A DNA stretch of 64,000 bases from Branchipolynoe longqiensis (Eukaryota; Annelida; Polychaeta; Phyllodocida; Polynoidae). The stretch is from positions 88,331,726-88,395,725 of the forward strand of contig CM059187.1 of assembly GCA_030323885.1 (NCBI GenBank). Direction: 5' to 3'. Within the stretch, counting starts at the first letter, position 1. Each line of letters begins with the position of its first letter. Positions 32,463-43,943 of the stretch are shown here, piece after piece. The notes under the pieces were generated by a model. It was not told the DNA's origin. It was given only the letters and a program-made list of their open reading frames with translations, and did not search any database. The position numbers were made by a program, and so were the translations under genes.

Positions 32463-32902
32463 CACACACACCCAATGGGCTCCCCCTCCCCGCCAGCACC
32501 CTTAGCCTCATGAACAAACCATCAACACACCGAACTCCTACACAACTATCAATCTGTTAAACACATTGAACATTACATAAGACAGACAAAATGTCTTGTC
32601 AACTATAAACTTAGCTTGTTTTATAAGAGAGAAAAATGTAACCCACAACGATTGTTTGAGTTGCCCCGAGTATACATCTTCTACTCGGTGCTGCTCCCTA
32701 TTTTTGCATGAACCGCAGTGATTGGTGCTGTACATTATATAGCAGGAGCCACTCCCTTAATTCTACAGGATCGGTGCTGTGACTAATACAGCACTGCCCA
32801 ATGTCAATTCCAATAGTAAGATGGCTGGAAGACCAGTGCTCCGGCGCTGACAAATGTCATATTCAGATGAATAAATACTTTACAAAAAAAACCTAAAAAA
32901 AC

Positions 32903-33177
32903 ATGGACCAGACAGGATGTCCAAATGAGTTAGAGTGTCCGTCTCCCATGTTGGTAGGTCGTGAGTTCGAACCCTGGTGGAGTCAAACCAATGACTTAAA
33001 AATTGATACTTGTCGCTATCTGGTCAGGATAATGGGACTGAGTGGGATATCAGGTCATAGTGCTGGTGGCCTGGTCTTCCAGTTGGGCAGCACTATAAAG
33101 TCGCCATGAGTGCGCACTGTCACAAGTCGGTACCCGTCCTGATATGACCTTAGATGTTGCTAGGACGTAAACAAAAA
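32903..33177 (+). mobile_element. SINE-A with type-2 tRNA head
   Basis: The head 'ggatgtccaaatgagttaga' with B box 'cgtgagttcgaaccctgg' differs from the type-1 head, but the body is the same. About 80 bp are deleted after 'ttgtcgctatct'. It ends directly at an ACAT microsatellite. Confidence 0.8.
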
Positions 33178-33345
33178 ACAACACGCATACACACATACAT
33201 ACATACACATACATACATGCATATGTACGTACATACATACATACATACATACATATGTACATATGTACATACATACATACATACATACATACATACATAC
33301 AAGTATACATACATACATACAAGTATACATACATACATACACAAT
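33178..33345. repeat. Imperfect (ACAT)n microsatellite
   Basis: ACAT units with ATGT, GTAC and AAGT variants, immediately 3' of the SINE-A tail. It may have grown from that tail. Confidence 0.9.
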
Positions 33346-33724
33346 TCAGGTAACCTCACCATAGATTTCCATTTATTTTTTGCCGGACACTTTTATCTCT
33401 GAATATATAAATATAAGTAATGCTCTTTTTTTTGCCCACGGACAAGAGTATCACCCGTATAAAAATTAATTAAATACTAAATTCGGTACTACCCGGTCGC
33501 ACAATTGTCCCCATTATTGCACTACGATCCCGTTATACGTCATGACCAGCAGGGGAGGCTCATGATCTCGTTCCAAGTCACGACAATGGGGAAAGCCAGC
33601 CCCTTTTGTACTGTAACTGACAACTTGCCAATAACTCCTTCACCCCAAGCCTAAAACGATAGGCTTATATAGCACCGCCATTAGGGCTATGTATTGACAT
33701 GCTTGGAGTCCCCACAGTTCAAGT

Positions 33725-34079
33725 TGCATAGTCCAATGGTTTTGAGTTTCTATCATTAAAAAAAAAAGAGAGAAGAGAGATATATATGTTAGGTCGATTA
33801 TTACGATCTACCTGCACGTTAGGTTGAAGTGACCAGTATTTTAGATGGCTGGCTTTTGGAGCTATTTGAAGTAAAGCATGCTAAATTAAATTTGGTGTGC
33901 ATATAAAAATTCTGACACCATATACTTCAGGAGTGAGAGGTTCTATTAAATTGACCCTTATGTGCAGCAACATATGATTAATAGGTGCACCAGTTTTCTA
34001 AATTGAATATGCAGGATCAAATTTAGGCAAGTGTTTTGGTTCCGAAAATTGTTTGCTTTCTTCGCACTATATAGCTTTA
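33725..34079 (+). mobile_element. MITE-X, nearly full length
   Basis: It begins 'agttgcatagtccaatgg' and ends near 'cgcactatatagctttac', with the internal blocks 'gatctacctgcacg' and 'taataggtgcacc' typical of the family. The right terminal repeat is degraded. Confidence 0.65.
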
Positions 34080-34100
34080 CATACGTAGCATTAGCAGGGC

Positions 34101-34433
34101 AGACCAGACAGGATGGCCGAATGAGTTAGACCGTCCGTCTCCTGTGTTGGTAGATCATGGGTTCGAACCCTGGTCGAGTCCAACCAATGATGTATAAATT
34201 GATACTCGTCGCTTCCTAGCCAGGCGCTCGGCAATATTAGGATAGGGCAAAGATTGGTTGGCTCAGTGTCAGGATAATGTGACTGAGTGGGATATAAGGT
34301 CATGGTGCTGGTTGCCTCGTCTCCCAGTGGGGCAGCACTATAAAGTCGCCATGAGTGCACACTGCCACAAGTCGGTACCCATCCTGATATAACCTTAGAT
34401 GTTACTAGGATGTAAAACAACAACAAACAAACA
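34101..34433 (+). mobile_element. SINE-A with type-2 tRNA head, full length
   Basis: The head 'ggatggccgaatgagttaga' has B box 'gggttcgaaccctgg'. The body is complete and ends 'gtaaaacaacaacaaac'. It is one of the best copies for defining the type-2 head. Confidence 0.85.
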
Positions 34434-34457
34434 AAGACATTAGCATGGTTGTATGGG

Positions 34458-34672
34458 GTCAAACCAAGGACATAGAGATGTGACCCGTATCACTATCCTA
34501 CCTGGCACTCGACATGACTGATATGGCAAGGACTGGTTGGCTCAGTGTAATTAATGTGACTGCGTGGCATGGTATCCCACTGGGGTGGCACTATAAAGTC
34601 ACCATGGGTACACACAACTAGTACCCGACCTGATGTTACCTTAGATGCTGTTAGGCCATGGAACCTCCAACG
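34458..34672 (+). mobile_element. SINE-A body, degenerate
   Basis: Body blocks 'aaggactggttggctcag' and 'ggcactataaagtcacc' are recognisable. The copy is older than its neighbour at 34101. Confidence 0.6.
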
Positions 34673-34954
34673 CGCACACATATGCCAATGTAGGTCACGG
34701 CTGTGATCTGGATGAAGTCCCTGCTTCTGTGCCATGGGTTGGCAGTTGGGTGTCAAGCTCAATTTTGGAATCGGCCCGGTGCAGATGAAATTAGAGTCTG
34801 TCCTGTTCACATTGGCCTTATTTATGTTCCGTCGAGTGGCAAACTGAACGTCGGGTTGGCGTGTCGACCCAGTTAAACGTGGGCATCACGTGGTATTCAC
34901 TGCTAAGTCGAGTTGTATCACATGATGTAACCATAGCTTCTGAGTTAAACCTGT

Positions 34955-35375
34955 ATAGTTCGATGAGAGCATGATATTTCTGAAGCGACTTATCTATATT
35001 GGATTCTAAATATCCAACTGAATGACTTAAAAATTGACACTTGTCGCTTCCTAGCCATGCGCTCGGCATTATTAGGATAGGGCAAGGACTGGTTGGCTCA
35101 GTGTCGGGATATCAGCTGGTGGCCTGGTCTCCCAGTGGGGCAGCACTTTTAAGTCACCATGAGTGTTGACTGTGATAAGTTGTTACCTGTCCTGATGTGA
35201 CCTTAGATGTTATCAGCATGTAAAACTCCAACAACCAACCAACATATCCAACTTAGATACTGGTGAACTTATTCAGCATCTGTTGCTGCATAGAACTAAG
35301 GGAATAATACTGAATCAATTTAATAAAACAGGTTCCTGCTGAAGCCTATGGCGTCCAACATACCAGTTAGCAACT
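34955..35375 (-). mobile_element. MITE-X fragment interrupted by a SINE
   Basis: MITE-X sequence (34955-35019 and 35244-35375) is split by the SINE-A at 35020-35243. ATATCCAACT occurs on both sides of the SINE (35010-35019 and 35244-35253) and only once in other MITE-X copies. Confidence 0.65.
35020..35243 (+). mobile_element. SINE-A, headless, with 10 bp target duplication
   Basis: It starts in the body at 'gaatgacttaaaaattg' and ends 'caacaaccaacca'. ATATCCAACT flanks it on both sides. The body blocks between the 'ctcagtg' and 'ggtggcctgg' regions are partly deleted. Confidence 0.75.
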
Positions 35376-35401
35376 TAAAGTTATTTACAATCAATCTAAT
35401 A

Positions 35402-35611
35402 CAGTTAAACCTCTCTATACCGACCCCTCCACAGATCGACCACTCCCCTATATCGATCGCATATTTGGGTCCCAAAATACCATTGTAAGGACCGACTCTA
35501 AGTGGTCCATTTAGGGAGGTGGTCGGCTTAGAGAACTCTAAGCCGACCACCTCCCTAAATGGACCACTTAAAGTCGGTCCCATGGTCGGTCGATTTAGAG
35601 AGGTTCTACTG
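35402..35611. mobile_element. Pogo-like hairpin MITE
   Basis: It has ends CAGTTAAACCTCTCTA and its inverse ...AGAGAGGTTCTACTG with TA on both sides (35400-35401 and 35612-35613), as in pogo/Tigger elements. The right half contains an exact 34 bp inverted repeat around a 2 nt loop near 35533-35535, extending to about 51 bp per arm with one mismatch. A related copy lies inverted at 60043-60235. Confidence 0.75.
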
Positions 35612-36221
35612 TATATTTATCCACATTTTAAAAAGACAGAAAATCAAAGACATTGGCCGATGCAAGTTGAAGTAATCTAAGCCGTGTGCCGGCTGTGGGA
35701 TGCCTAAGTAAATAACTGACATGCCCGTCATAGTGTGCTTCCACCTGTTTCTTTTACTAAACCGTCTATCTTCATTATTAAATCATTGTTTATGTCTGGA
35801 AGCTGGGTGTTTGTTGAGAAAATCTTATATCCAGACGAATAAAATAAACAATCGATCTGTCCCCCCCCCCCCCCCAACTCCTGGCAATGATACTAAGAAT
35901 CTGTGGTCACCACCGTTGAGATTAAATAGTGATAATTGAATGTACTAAAGCAGTTATAGTTTATTGCACTAAGAATTTGTGGTACACACACCACTATCAG
36001 TGATATGGTGATAGTATCACCCTGGAGATAGCCATTATGATCGCTGGTACGAAGAATCTGTGGTACGGCCCAGCACTACAACCATGGAGATGGCCATTGT
36101 GGTTGATTGTACGAAGAATATGCGGCCTCCCACCACTACCACCCTAGAAATGGCCGTTATGGTTGATTGTATTAAGTAACCTGTGCTGGCAGTGCCCCCC
36201 CCCCCCCCCCCCCTTCCCCAT
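35612..36221. other. HMBS intron; imperfect ~80 bp repeats and poly-C
   Basis: Between about 35960 and 36190 three diverged units share 'gaagaatMtgtggtac' and 'agatggccattRtggt' motifs. Poly-C runs lie at 35861-35875 and 36194-36213. Confidence 0.45.
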
Positions 36222-36560
36222 GGTTGGTTGGTTGTTGGAGTTTTACATCCGGACAACATCTAAGGTCATATCAGGTCGGGTACCGACTTGTGACAGTGTA
36301 CACTCATGGTGACTTTATAGTGCTGGTCCACTAGGAGACCGGGCTGCCAGCACCATGACCTGATATCCCACTCAGTCACATTATCCTGATACTGCGCCAA
36401 CCAGTCCTTGCCCTATCCTAATAATGCTGAGCACCTGGCTAGGAAGAGACGAGTGTACATTTTAACGTCATTGGCTTGACTCAACCAGGGTTCGAACCCA
36501 TTGGTTCGAATCCCACGATCGAGACGGATGCTCAACACATTATTCGGCCATCCCGACTGG
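36222..36560 (-). mobile_element. SINE-A with type-2 head, - orientation
   Basis: The inverse 3' end 'ttgttggagttttacatcc' is followed by the complete body. The head at 36490-36560 contains inverse B-box sequence twice ('gggttcgaaccc' and 'ggttcgaatccc'). Confidence 0.8.
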
Positions 36561-36805
36561 TAGCCTCCCCTGGGACTTGTCCGTGATAGTTGATTAGTTT
36601 ATTTATTATGTAGCCTGTGCTGGCCTTTGGGAGTTGATTGTACTAAATATCCCCGTCCTGGTGTTAGGAACCTAAATGCTTGCCACGGTTAGTTACATGC
36701 GTCGTGTGTAGGTGGCGCTAAAGACATGTGAGGGTGAGCGGAAAGAGGGGAGGGCCCACCCCGCCGTGTGGAGCGGTATGTCGAGCGTGGCCACCTGCAA
36801 CTATA

Positions 36806-37150
36806 TAGGGTATTCACGTGACGTCATCTATCGGATGCGCGGCCATTGTGGCGATATCAACCCGTAAACAAACAGTTTGTCGGTGCGCGCAGTGCAAAAC
36901 GTCTATTTCATTCAAAATTAATAGGAATGCAGAACCCTAACCGTACGAATTTAATATAATCTTTTTGGTAAACACGTTCTCTATATGTGTACCAAGCGAT
37001 TTGTTTCTAGATGGATTGGTTTTTAGAGATATGTCACTTTTTCTGTATGAAGATTGCTCATAGCCATTGAGTTTGCAGTGTGTTATTATTGTGGTTACTA
37101 TCGCCACAATGGCCGCACTTCCGTTTAGCGTGACGTCAGTGCATACCCTA
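36806..37150. mobile_element. MITE with CRE-bearing inverted repeats
   Basis: The ends 'tagggtattcacgtgacgtc' and, inverted at the right, 'tagggtatgcactgacgtca' form terminal repeats that extend to GGCCATTGTGGCGAT, about 50 bp with mismatches. Both repeats contain TGACGTCA, the CREB/ATF consensus, and the left one also has CACGTG. No transposase. Confidence 0.7.
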
Positions 37151-38584
37151 TCTACACCAGCAGCACACTTCCCTGTTTCAGTGTGCTTCCACCTGTTTAA
37201 AGCTAAATACTCCGATGAAAGTATAAATGATTTCGAAGCTAAAATATTTGGAATGTATTCTGATTTTATTTGGAATGTTTTCACTTTTGGTTCCCGTGTC
37301 ACAGTTTCTGAGAACTAAAAGAATCACCCACCGAGCCGAAAAGAGATTCAACGAGCTCTCCGATTGCATGCATTGATTATGCCATCCTAACCGACTATTC
37401 TGCCGGTCTATCCGGTTGGATGGGGGACGGGGGACGGGGGGCGTTTTACTAGGAAATAACAGATATGTTCCACAATACTGGCTATTGAACCTATTAAATA
37501 AACTGTGTCCAATCTTCACACACAAACACAGAATTGTGTACTTGTATGCGTCAATAAACTTGTCATATGTGAACTTTGATGGCCTCACCTAGCCTCGTTC
37601 CCGTGTCTAAATAAAAACAAACAATTTTACAGTTAGTGGAATGACCTGCCTGGGGCGAACTTTCTGATTCAGTCTGGGCTTACCTGCAGGCGTTACCAGG
37701 TGGAAGCACATAGCTCACTTATATTCATGTCTGCAGGCTAACTGTGGCAATCCACGTTGTAGGTCTATCACTACGCCCCTATCCCAGATTTCCCACCAGG
37801 GCCGCGTTCAAGAGGCGCTTTGAAGAAATAGACGAGATCACGGTTCCAACTGCGCATGCGCTGAAAACGGCGTTGGAAGAAAAGCAAAGGCGTGCGGCCA
37901 TTGAGTTTGCCAATACGTATAGGGCAAAACTTCCATTTTATTCAAAATTTATAGAAATACATAACAATTTGGCACACACATGGACGGAAGGATGCAATAT
38001 AATAATATAATGAATATGTTTAAGACACAACTCTCCATAATTAAGCATTTTGAGCTAAGAAATTTCAGTCACTTTACAGGCTGATGTTTACATCACCATT
38101 GATTAGCCAGAAGTAAATCTTGTTCTAAATATTAAAATGTCAAATGTGTCAACAAAAACTTGTTTCAAAGAAATATATAACCAATATCTGATTAACCCTA
38201 CTCATTTTCTATATCTACATATGTCATTAACCATAGGATATAAATAAAAACATGAATAAAATAAGTAAAACTGACTCTGGCTATGGCTCTAATACTAGTC
38301 TGAGTGCCCAGATTTGTCTAAATCTAAATGCACATGGCATACGATGTGCTGATTATATTGATGTAAATGCAATGCTGACTAAAAGATTAATATGTTAATT
38401 TATTATATATATTTTGTTAGTTAGTGTTCTATGTTTGAAACAAGAGCTGAGATGAGCTGAAACTAGCACATTTCATAACTGCACCCAGTATATTAGCATG
38501 TGCCATGTGCTTCTCGCAGGTTTGTTTTGCTCTGACACATCCCACAATGCACCGCCCGGCTGGAACGGTGATGTAGTCTATTCT
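37151..38584. other. HMBS intron; no exon recognised
   Basis: The open frame at 37744-38010 has no recognisable domain, and its start ('agggccgcgttcaagagg') looks repeat-like. The rest is AT-rich. Confidence 0.4.
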
Positions 38585-38840
38585 GGATGTTGTGCTAGCC
38601 TGAACGACTTTAGCTGTTGGGTCCCTCGAAAAGGATGACCTCTATAGGGTGCAGCCATTTGTAATTGAAAGAACAGCTCTGGTTGGCTGAAACCATTGAA
38701 ACCCACAGTATTTTGGAGGCATATTTGCCTCTTGCCTGAAAAGCGTGATGTCTCATAGTCGCCTCCAAGGCGCACCCTGAACACAAATTGCCGAAAAAGA
38801 CGTCCCAGAGTCTACTCTGAGGCACACCCTGAATGGAGCC
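38585..38840 (-). mobile_element. Copy of the 3042-3311 MITE, - orientation
   Basis: In inverse it shares 'attcagggtgtgcctcagag', 'ggtttcagccaa', 'ctgcaccctat' and 'caacagctaaag' with the first copy. Confidence 0.55.
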
Positions 38841-39986
38841 ATGGTGGTTGGTACTACCTAATGGGAATTCTGTGATCAGATGCCATCGTCGTGTTATGGG
38901 GTTTATCGGGGTGGAGGTGGGGGCGCGGACATGGCTGATGATTTGTTGTTCTATTTGTTACTGTTATGTGATCCATTATTAGGAATGCAACCAATCAGAT
39001 TGACTTTTAAAAATCAATTTAAAAGCTTGCCTATAGGGCGCCATTTTTCTTCGCTTAAAATTTTCGAAAGTTCTCATGAACCATGTTTTGGTTATTTTAG
39101 TTTAAAAAGAAAAGACATACATTCATACATATATCTCAGAAACTGACATCTGTGACATTGACACAAAAAGTGAAAAAATTCCAAATAATAGCAGCATCCA
39201 TGTTCATATGAAGGTTTACATCTTGCGCATATGTCAGCGTTGAAAATTAAAATCATTTATTGATTTTAATCATATCCAAATTGAGAAAAACGTTGAAAAA
39301 TGATGACAACATTTAGATTAACTATGTCACATCCACGAATAGCATCATTTTAGCACACATTCATATCATTTTAGCAATCCAATAAATTCAAAGAAGATTT
39401 TATTGAGCACAGTTAAGCAAACATGATTATGTCTTATAAGGAAAACGTTATTGGGGGGGGGGGGAGTGTAGGTAGATATGTAGTGTTGGTAGGCAAATTT
39501 TCACATTATCACAAAATCATATATTTTAAATACATTTTATGGGATTGATTAAATACAGGTAGTGTTGCTAACATATTTAATACACAAAGGCAACAATAAC
39601 TATTTGTCATGATACCTCCCCAAAAGAGAGGCTTATTCATTAACAAGGTAATGTGGAACCTTATTAATATTTGGTTTCCACATTACATTGCTAATAAATA
39701 AGCTGGTGGGAAATCTGGCATAGAAGCATAGTGATAGACCTACAACCTAGCTTGCCACAGTTAAACTGCAAAAACGGTGTACCACATATTATGTGGTGCA
39801 CATTTTCTGATAATGACCCATATGCATATATATACACAAATTTTCCCGAAATTCGACTGCGTTTTAGGCCCCGAAAAGCCCCCACCCCCAAAGTGAACCG
39901 GCCTAGTTTCCCTGGCTTTTCCCTCGTTTCCCTGGCTTTTCCATACATTACTAGTCTTAGTCCCTTGACCACCGACTTGGTCGTCA
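38841..39986. other. HMBS intron; AT-rich
   Basis: A poly-G run lies at 39455-39466 and a hairpin ('ggtaatgtggaa'...'ttccacattac') near 39645-39690. No coding signal. Confidence 0.4.
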
Positions 39987-40321
39987 GGGGACCGGTCGCG
40001 GTGGTCCAATCGGTAGAGCACGGGCCTCGCGTGCGGGAGATCGGCAGTTCGATTCCCGGTCGAGTCAAGCCAATGACTTACAAATTTGGGACTTGTTGCT
40101 TTCTAGCCTGGCGCTCAGCATTAATAGGATAGGGCAAGGACTGGTGTGCACAGTATCATGATAATGTGACTGTGTAGGATATCGGGTCATGGTGCCAGCA
40201 GCCTGGTCTTCCAGTGGGGCAGCTCTAGAAAAGAAACCATGAGTGTGCACTGTCACAAGTCGGTACCCGTCCTGATATGACCTTAGATGTTGCCAGGACG
40301 TAAAATTCCAACAACCAACCA
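39987..40321 (+). mobile_element. SINE-A with type-1 head, full length
   Basis: The head 'gtggtccaatcggtagagc' has B box 'gcagttcgattcccgg'. It ends 'aaaattccaacaaccaacc'. Confidence 0.85.
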
Positions 40322-41032
40322 ATGGGAGGCCATACATGAATCTGCTTTTGTAATCTTTTGCCATTTCTGTCTCTCACTGGCTGTGGCAAGGATAGGCTGT
40401 CCACTCCTTCACATTGTGCATGTAACTCTTCTGACATCCTCATCGGTGTCTGCCCTGTGGGGTCAGCTTCTGGAGCGTGTTGTTGTGTTGTCTGACATGC
40501 CCAAAACATGCCAGTTCCTTTCTGTTTCACCGGTGCCAGGAGCAGTTCTGGCCGGCAGACACACCAGTTCTCCCTCAGTGTCCATGCCCAGGGTTCGCCC
40601 AATCTTGAAAAGGTCTTGAATTTGAAGGAATCTCTTGAAAAGGACTTGAAAATTGACCAAATGCGGGAAATTAGATATAAAACCTTATTTTTGGGGATGA
40701 GCGAGGGCAAATTTGATTGACAACAGGGTTTTGATTGGCGCAGCGTGTAGATTATTAACTAATATAAGACAATTGTTAAGTATAATAAAGATATTAATTC
40801 TTTACTAACTGACCATAGTTGCTTCTTTTGTTTTATAAAAATAGCATACAGAAACCTGGTGAAGTAATACCATAAAGAGTTGACATGTATATAATCATTA
40901 TAATGTCTTTCTTTTTTTTTGCCTTAAAAAATGAATTTCTTTCATGAAAAGGTCGTATAAAGGCCTTGAATTTGGTTGCTGAATAGCTGTATGAACCGTG
41001 ATGCCTAACCCGGTATCTGTGCTTGCTTGCAG
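40322..41032. other. HMBS intron before exon b
   Basis: There are repeated 'cttgaaaagg' motifs near 40605-40645 and an A/T-rich run before the acceptor at 41031-41032. No other exon is seen. Confidence 0.4.
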
Positions 41033-41108
41033 TGTCATCGGCACGAGTTCCCTCCGCCGCTCGTCACAGCTGAGGAGGCGCTTCCCGGGACTCCGCTTTG
41101 AGGATGTC
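41033..41108 (+). CDS. HMBS: HMBS exon b
   Basis: The acceptor is 'gcttgcttgcag' and the donor 'gtatcc'. With the preceding split Ser codon it encodes VIGTSSLRRSSQLRRRFPGL then RFEDV. The SSLRR arginines bind cofactor and substrate acetate and propionate groups in the family. Phase 2 at the start, phase 0 at the end. Confidence 0.95.
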
Positions 41109-41115
41109 GTATCCT

Positions 41116-41370
41116 TGTCTTTAAAATTGATATTTGGCGCTTCCTAGCCTGGTTCTTGGCATTAATAGGATAGGGCAAGGACTAGCTAGCTCAGTGTCAG
41201 GATAATGTGACTGCGCGGGATATTGGGTGATGGTGCTGATAGCCTGATATTCCAGTCGGGTAAGCACTATAAAGTCGCCATGAGTGCGCAGTCACACGTC
41301 GGTACCTGTCCTGATATGACCTTAGATGTTACCAGGATGTAAAACCCCAACAACCAACCAACCGACTAAA
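41116..41370 (+). mobile_element. SINE-A, headless, just inside the exon b donor
   Basis: The body starts 7-8 bp after the exon b splice junction ('aaaattgatatttggcgc') and ends 'aaaaccccaacaaccaacc'. The insertion leaves only the GTATCC donor hexamer between exon and SINE. Confidence 0.8.
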
Positions 41371-41713
41371 ATATTACATTTCAAATAGGTGAAATATAGC
41401 GCAGAAATGTATACCAAAAGAATGTACAATTGTGGTGAAATCACAAATGGTAAATGAGAAATAAAACCGAACAATAACAAGTTTGTTTCCAAGTTAAAAA
41501 TGGAAAATGAATTTTTGGTTTGAAAAAATAAACCCAGTTTCCCTTTAAAAAAAAAAAAAAAAAAGAGTTGCAGTTGGAATCAGAAAGACTCCACCTCACC
41601 CTCATTTCCAAACATATCTCTAACCAGCTGTAGGTGAGGGCATCTCACCAAAATGTGACCCACTGTTTGAATGCGCGTAGTTCTGGGTGAGGAGTTGCCT
41701 TGACCTTGTTCAG

Positions 41714-41827
41714 CGGGGTAACATCAACACGCGGCTACACAAGCTGGACGGGGGTAACCAGTACTCAGCTCTGGTGCTGGCTGCAGCCGGCCTCATGCGG
41801 ATGGGCTGGTTCGACCGCATCACACAT
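41714..41827 (+). CDS. HMBS: HMBS exon c
   Basis: The acceptor is 'ccttgttcag' and the donor 'gtaagt'. It encodes [12 protein letters not shown], then [15 protein letters not shown] and FDRITH. RGN.NTRL carries conserved substrate-binding arginines. 38 codons, phase 0 on both sides. Confidence 0.96.
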
Positions 41828-41934
41828 GTAAGTCCTTCACAATTATCAACATTTTCACAACCATACACTTTTTCATAATTCCCCCCCCCCCCCCACACAC
41901 ACACACAAAGTGTGCAATAAAAATGATGATATTG

Positions 41935-42235
41935 TAGTAGTCTGCACTGACCTCTCAGTTACATTTATAGACGTGTTTGCATGGATAGGGTGATTGCATC
42001 AAGGAACCTAGGTAGTGTAATTGTTGGCATCCTATGCCGGGATACCATCAAGAGAAACCTGAAGCTGAGACATTAAGACCGACTCATGGACATCACTCTC
42101 ACAGCAGAGAGCTAAATGGAGAGCGGCAGTCAAGTAATGAAAGCAGTCTTTGTCGCATTGCGACCGACAGCATGATGACGCCGGGAATGCCAAGAAATGT
42201 GGGTTTGAATCCTGCTTAATTTGACCAACATTTTT
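41935..42235 (+). mobile_element. SINE-C with ~150 bp insertion
   Basis: The SINE-C 5' part ('gtagtctgcactgacctctc', A-box-like 'ctaggtagtgtaattgttgg') is separated from its B box ('gtgggtttgaatcctgc') by about 150 bp of unrelated sequence (about 42033-42190). The head boundaries are approximate. Confidence 0.5.
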
Positions 42236-42739
42236 AGAAAGAGTATAATGGATCCCTCATTCACAACGCCTATATATCCATTCATCACCGCATTTTCAAC
42301 CAGGTTCCAAATATATGATACTGTGGTTTTATTGTAAAGCTCCAAATTGTGAAGACGTTCTATTCTATTATGTTTTGTTCCCATTGTTTAATTATTTAAC
42401 ACGGCTGCTTTAAAAACAAATAAACACAACCAATCACTCAAAAATCGAAATGTCACCAACAATTATTTACATTAATTTTTTTTTTTCTCTCAGAAATTGA
42501 CGACTTCTCGTTTAATATTCTCCAACCACTTGATTAGCATTTGCTAGCTAAGTATTGTCGTGGAGGTGATGAAAATGGAAAATATTGCACCTAGAAATAA
42601 CGATTTGCCCATTCGGGCAGGTCACCGAGAACTTCCCTGCCCGACCGAGTAAACTAGGTGCCCCGGGCAGTCCTTATTGTCCTACCCTGTTAACACTATC
42701 GACAAGTTGTGACACCTGTGTCGTCTGCTGCCGTCTCAG

Positions 42740-42898
42740 ATCCTCAAGGCCGAGGACTGCATGTACGCCGTCAGCCAGGGGGCGCTGGCTGTCGAGTGTC
42801 GCGCCGATGACGACGCCATCTTGGAGATGGTGCATACGATATCACACTTTGAGACGCTCGCTTCGGTCGTGGCGGAGAGAGCCTTCCTCAAGAAACTG
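42740..42898 (+). CDS. HMBS: HMBS exon d
   Basis: The acceptor is 'ctgccgtctcag' and the donor 'gtcagt'. It encodes ILKAEDCMYAVSQGALAVEC and ends VVAERAFLKKL, 53 codons as in the human counterpart. The motif usually reads GQGALG; here it is SQGALA. Phase 0 on both sides. Confidence 0.96.
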
Positions 42899-43384
42899 GT
42901 CAGTGTTATATGTTCTGTGTGGCCGTATTCGATTATGACGCTCCGGGTCATCCGAGTCGTCAGGATTTTAAATAGAACACCCCGAGGTGAACCTAAAAAT
43001 ACACGGGCCGTGTGCAAAATGATCCGACTCCAATGCCCCACGTCTTGGCTGGAGGTGCTAGGAGCATTTGTACTGGTACCTGTGTGTATCATGTACTGCA
43101 AAGCTACTTTTTTTCTTTAAAAAATAAGAAGAGTAAAACTAAAAGACCATCCAGATTAAAATGGACATGTATCTAAATTATGCAATCATATAATACTTTA
43201 AATCCTATTTTTCTGTATTTTTATTTTATTTTTATTTTTGGATTAAGCCACCATTTTTTCCACCCCTAGGGTGTTCGTTTATGCGACCCGATGTTGTGTG
43301 GCCTGCGCATGCACCAACAACTGGTTCGGATGACCCGAGTTGTTTAATCGAATACGGTCTATGTGCCCGGGTGTCTGCAGGCAA

Positions 43385-43590
43385 TGGAGTCGAATGCTAA
43401 ATTAATTTTGGCATGCACATAACAATTCTGACATTCTATTAAATTAACTCAGTATTTCCTTCTATGTCACAACATATGTTTGATAAGGACACCCGTATCT
43501 ATGTTGGTCATGTAGAATACAATCTAGATAAATGCTATGGTTTCGAAAATTGGATGCATTCATTGTGCTATGCACCTTTAATTGTTACAT
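43385..43590 (+). mobile_element. MITE-X right-half fragment
   Basis: It contains 'ctaaattaattttggcatgc', 'gttggtcatgtagaa' and the end 'gtgctatgcacctttaat', matching other MITE-X copies from the middle onwards. Confidence 0.6.
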
Positions 43591-43943
43591 TATGAAGTAG
43601 TATCAAATAGACTGCTCAAGTTTAGAACTCACTTCATGACTTACAGAGTTTACAAAGTCTTGAAAAGTCTTCATTTGCCAGATTTCAAGGCTTTGAAAAG
43701 CATTGAATTTAACCGATTTTGGATAATTAGGCTTGAAAATCCTTGAATTCCATTGAACTGTCGCCACTGATCTAAATTAGTCTGAAGTCATCACTCGCCA
43801 TTGTTGTTTTTTCGTGAAATCCAAAAGAAAGTAGTCTTGAATTCCTAGCAAAAACAGCCTTGAAATAGCCTCGAATTCCATATCTTCACATGTGTATGGA
43901 CCTTGGACTCAGCTTCCTTGTAATTATTGTTCTTACATTACAG

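Noticed and set aside
33050..33362. Tyr/Val/Cys/Met-rich frames
   Set aside because: Translations of the ACAT microsatellite.
37744..38010. 88-residue open frame with charged sequence
   Set aside because: No recognisable family, repeat-like start, and it does not match the missing HMBS exons.
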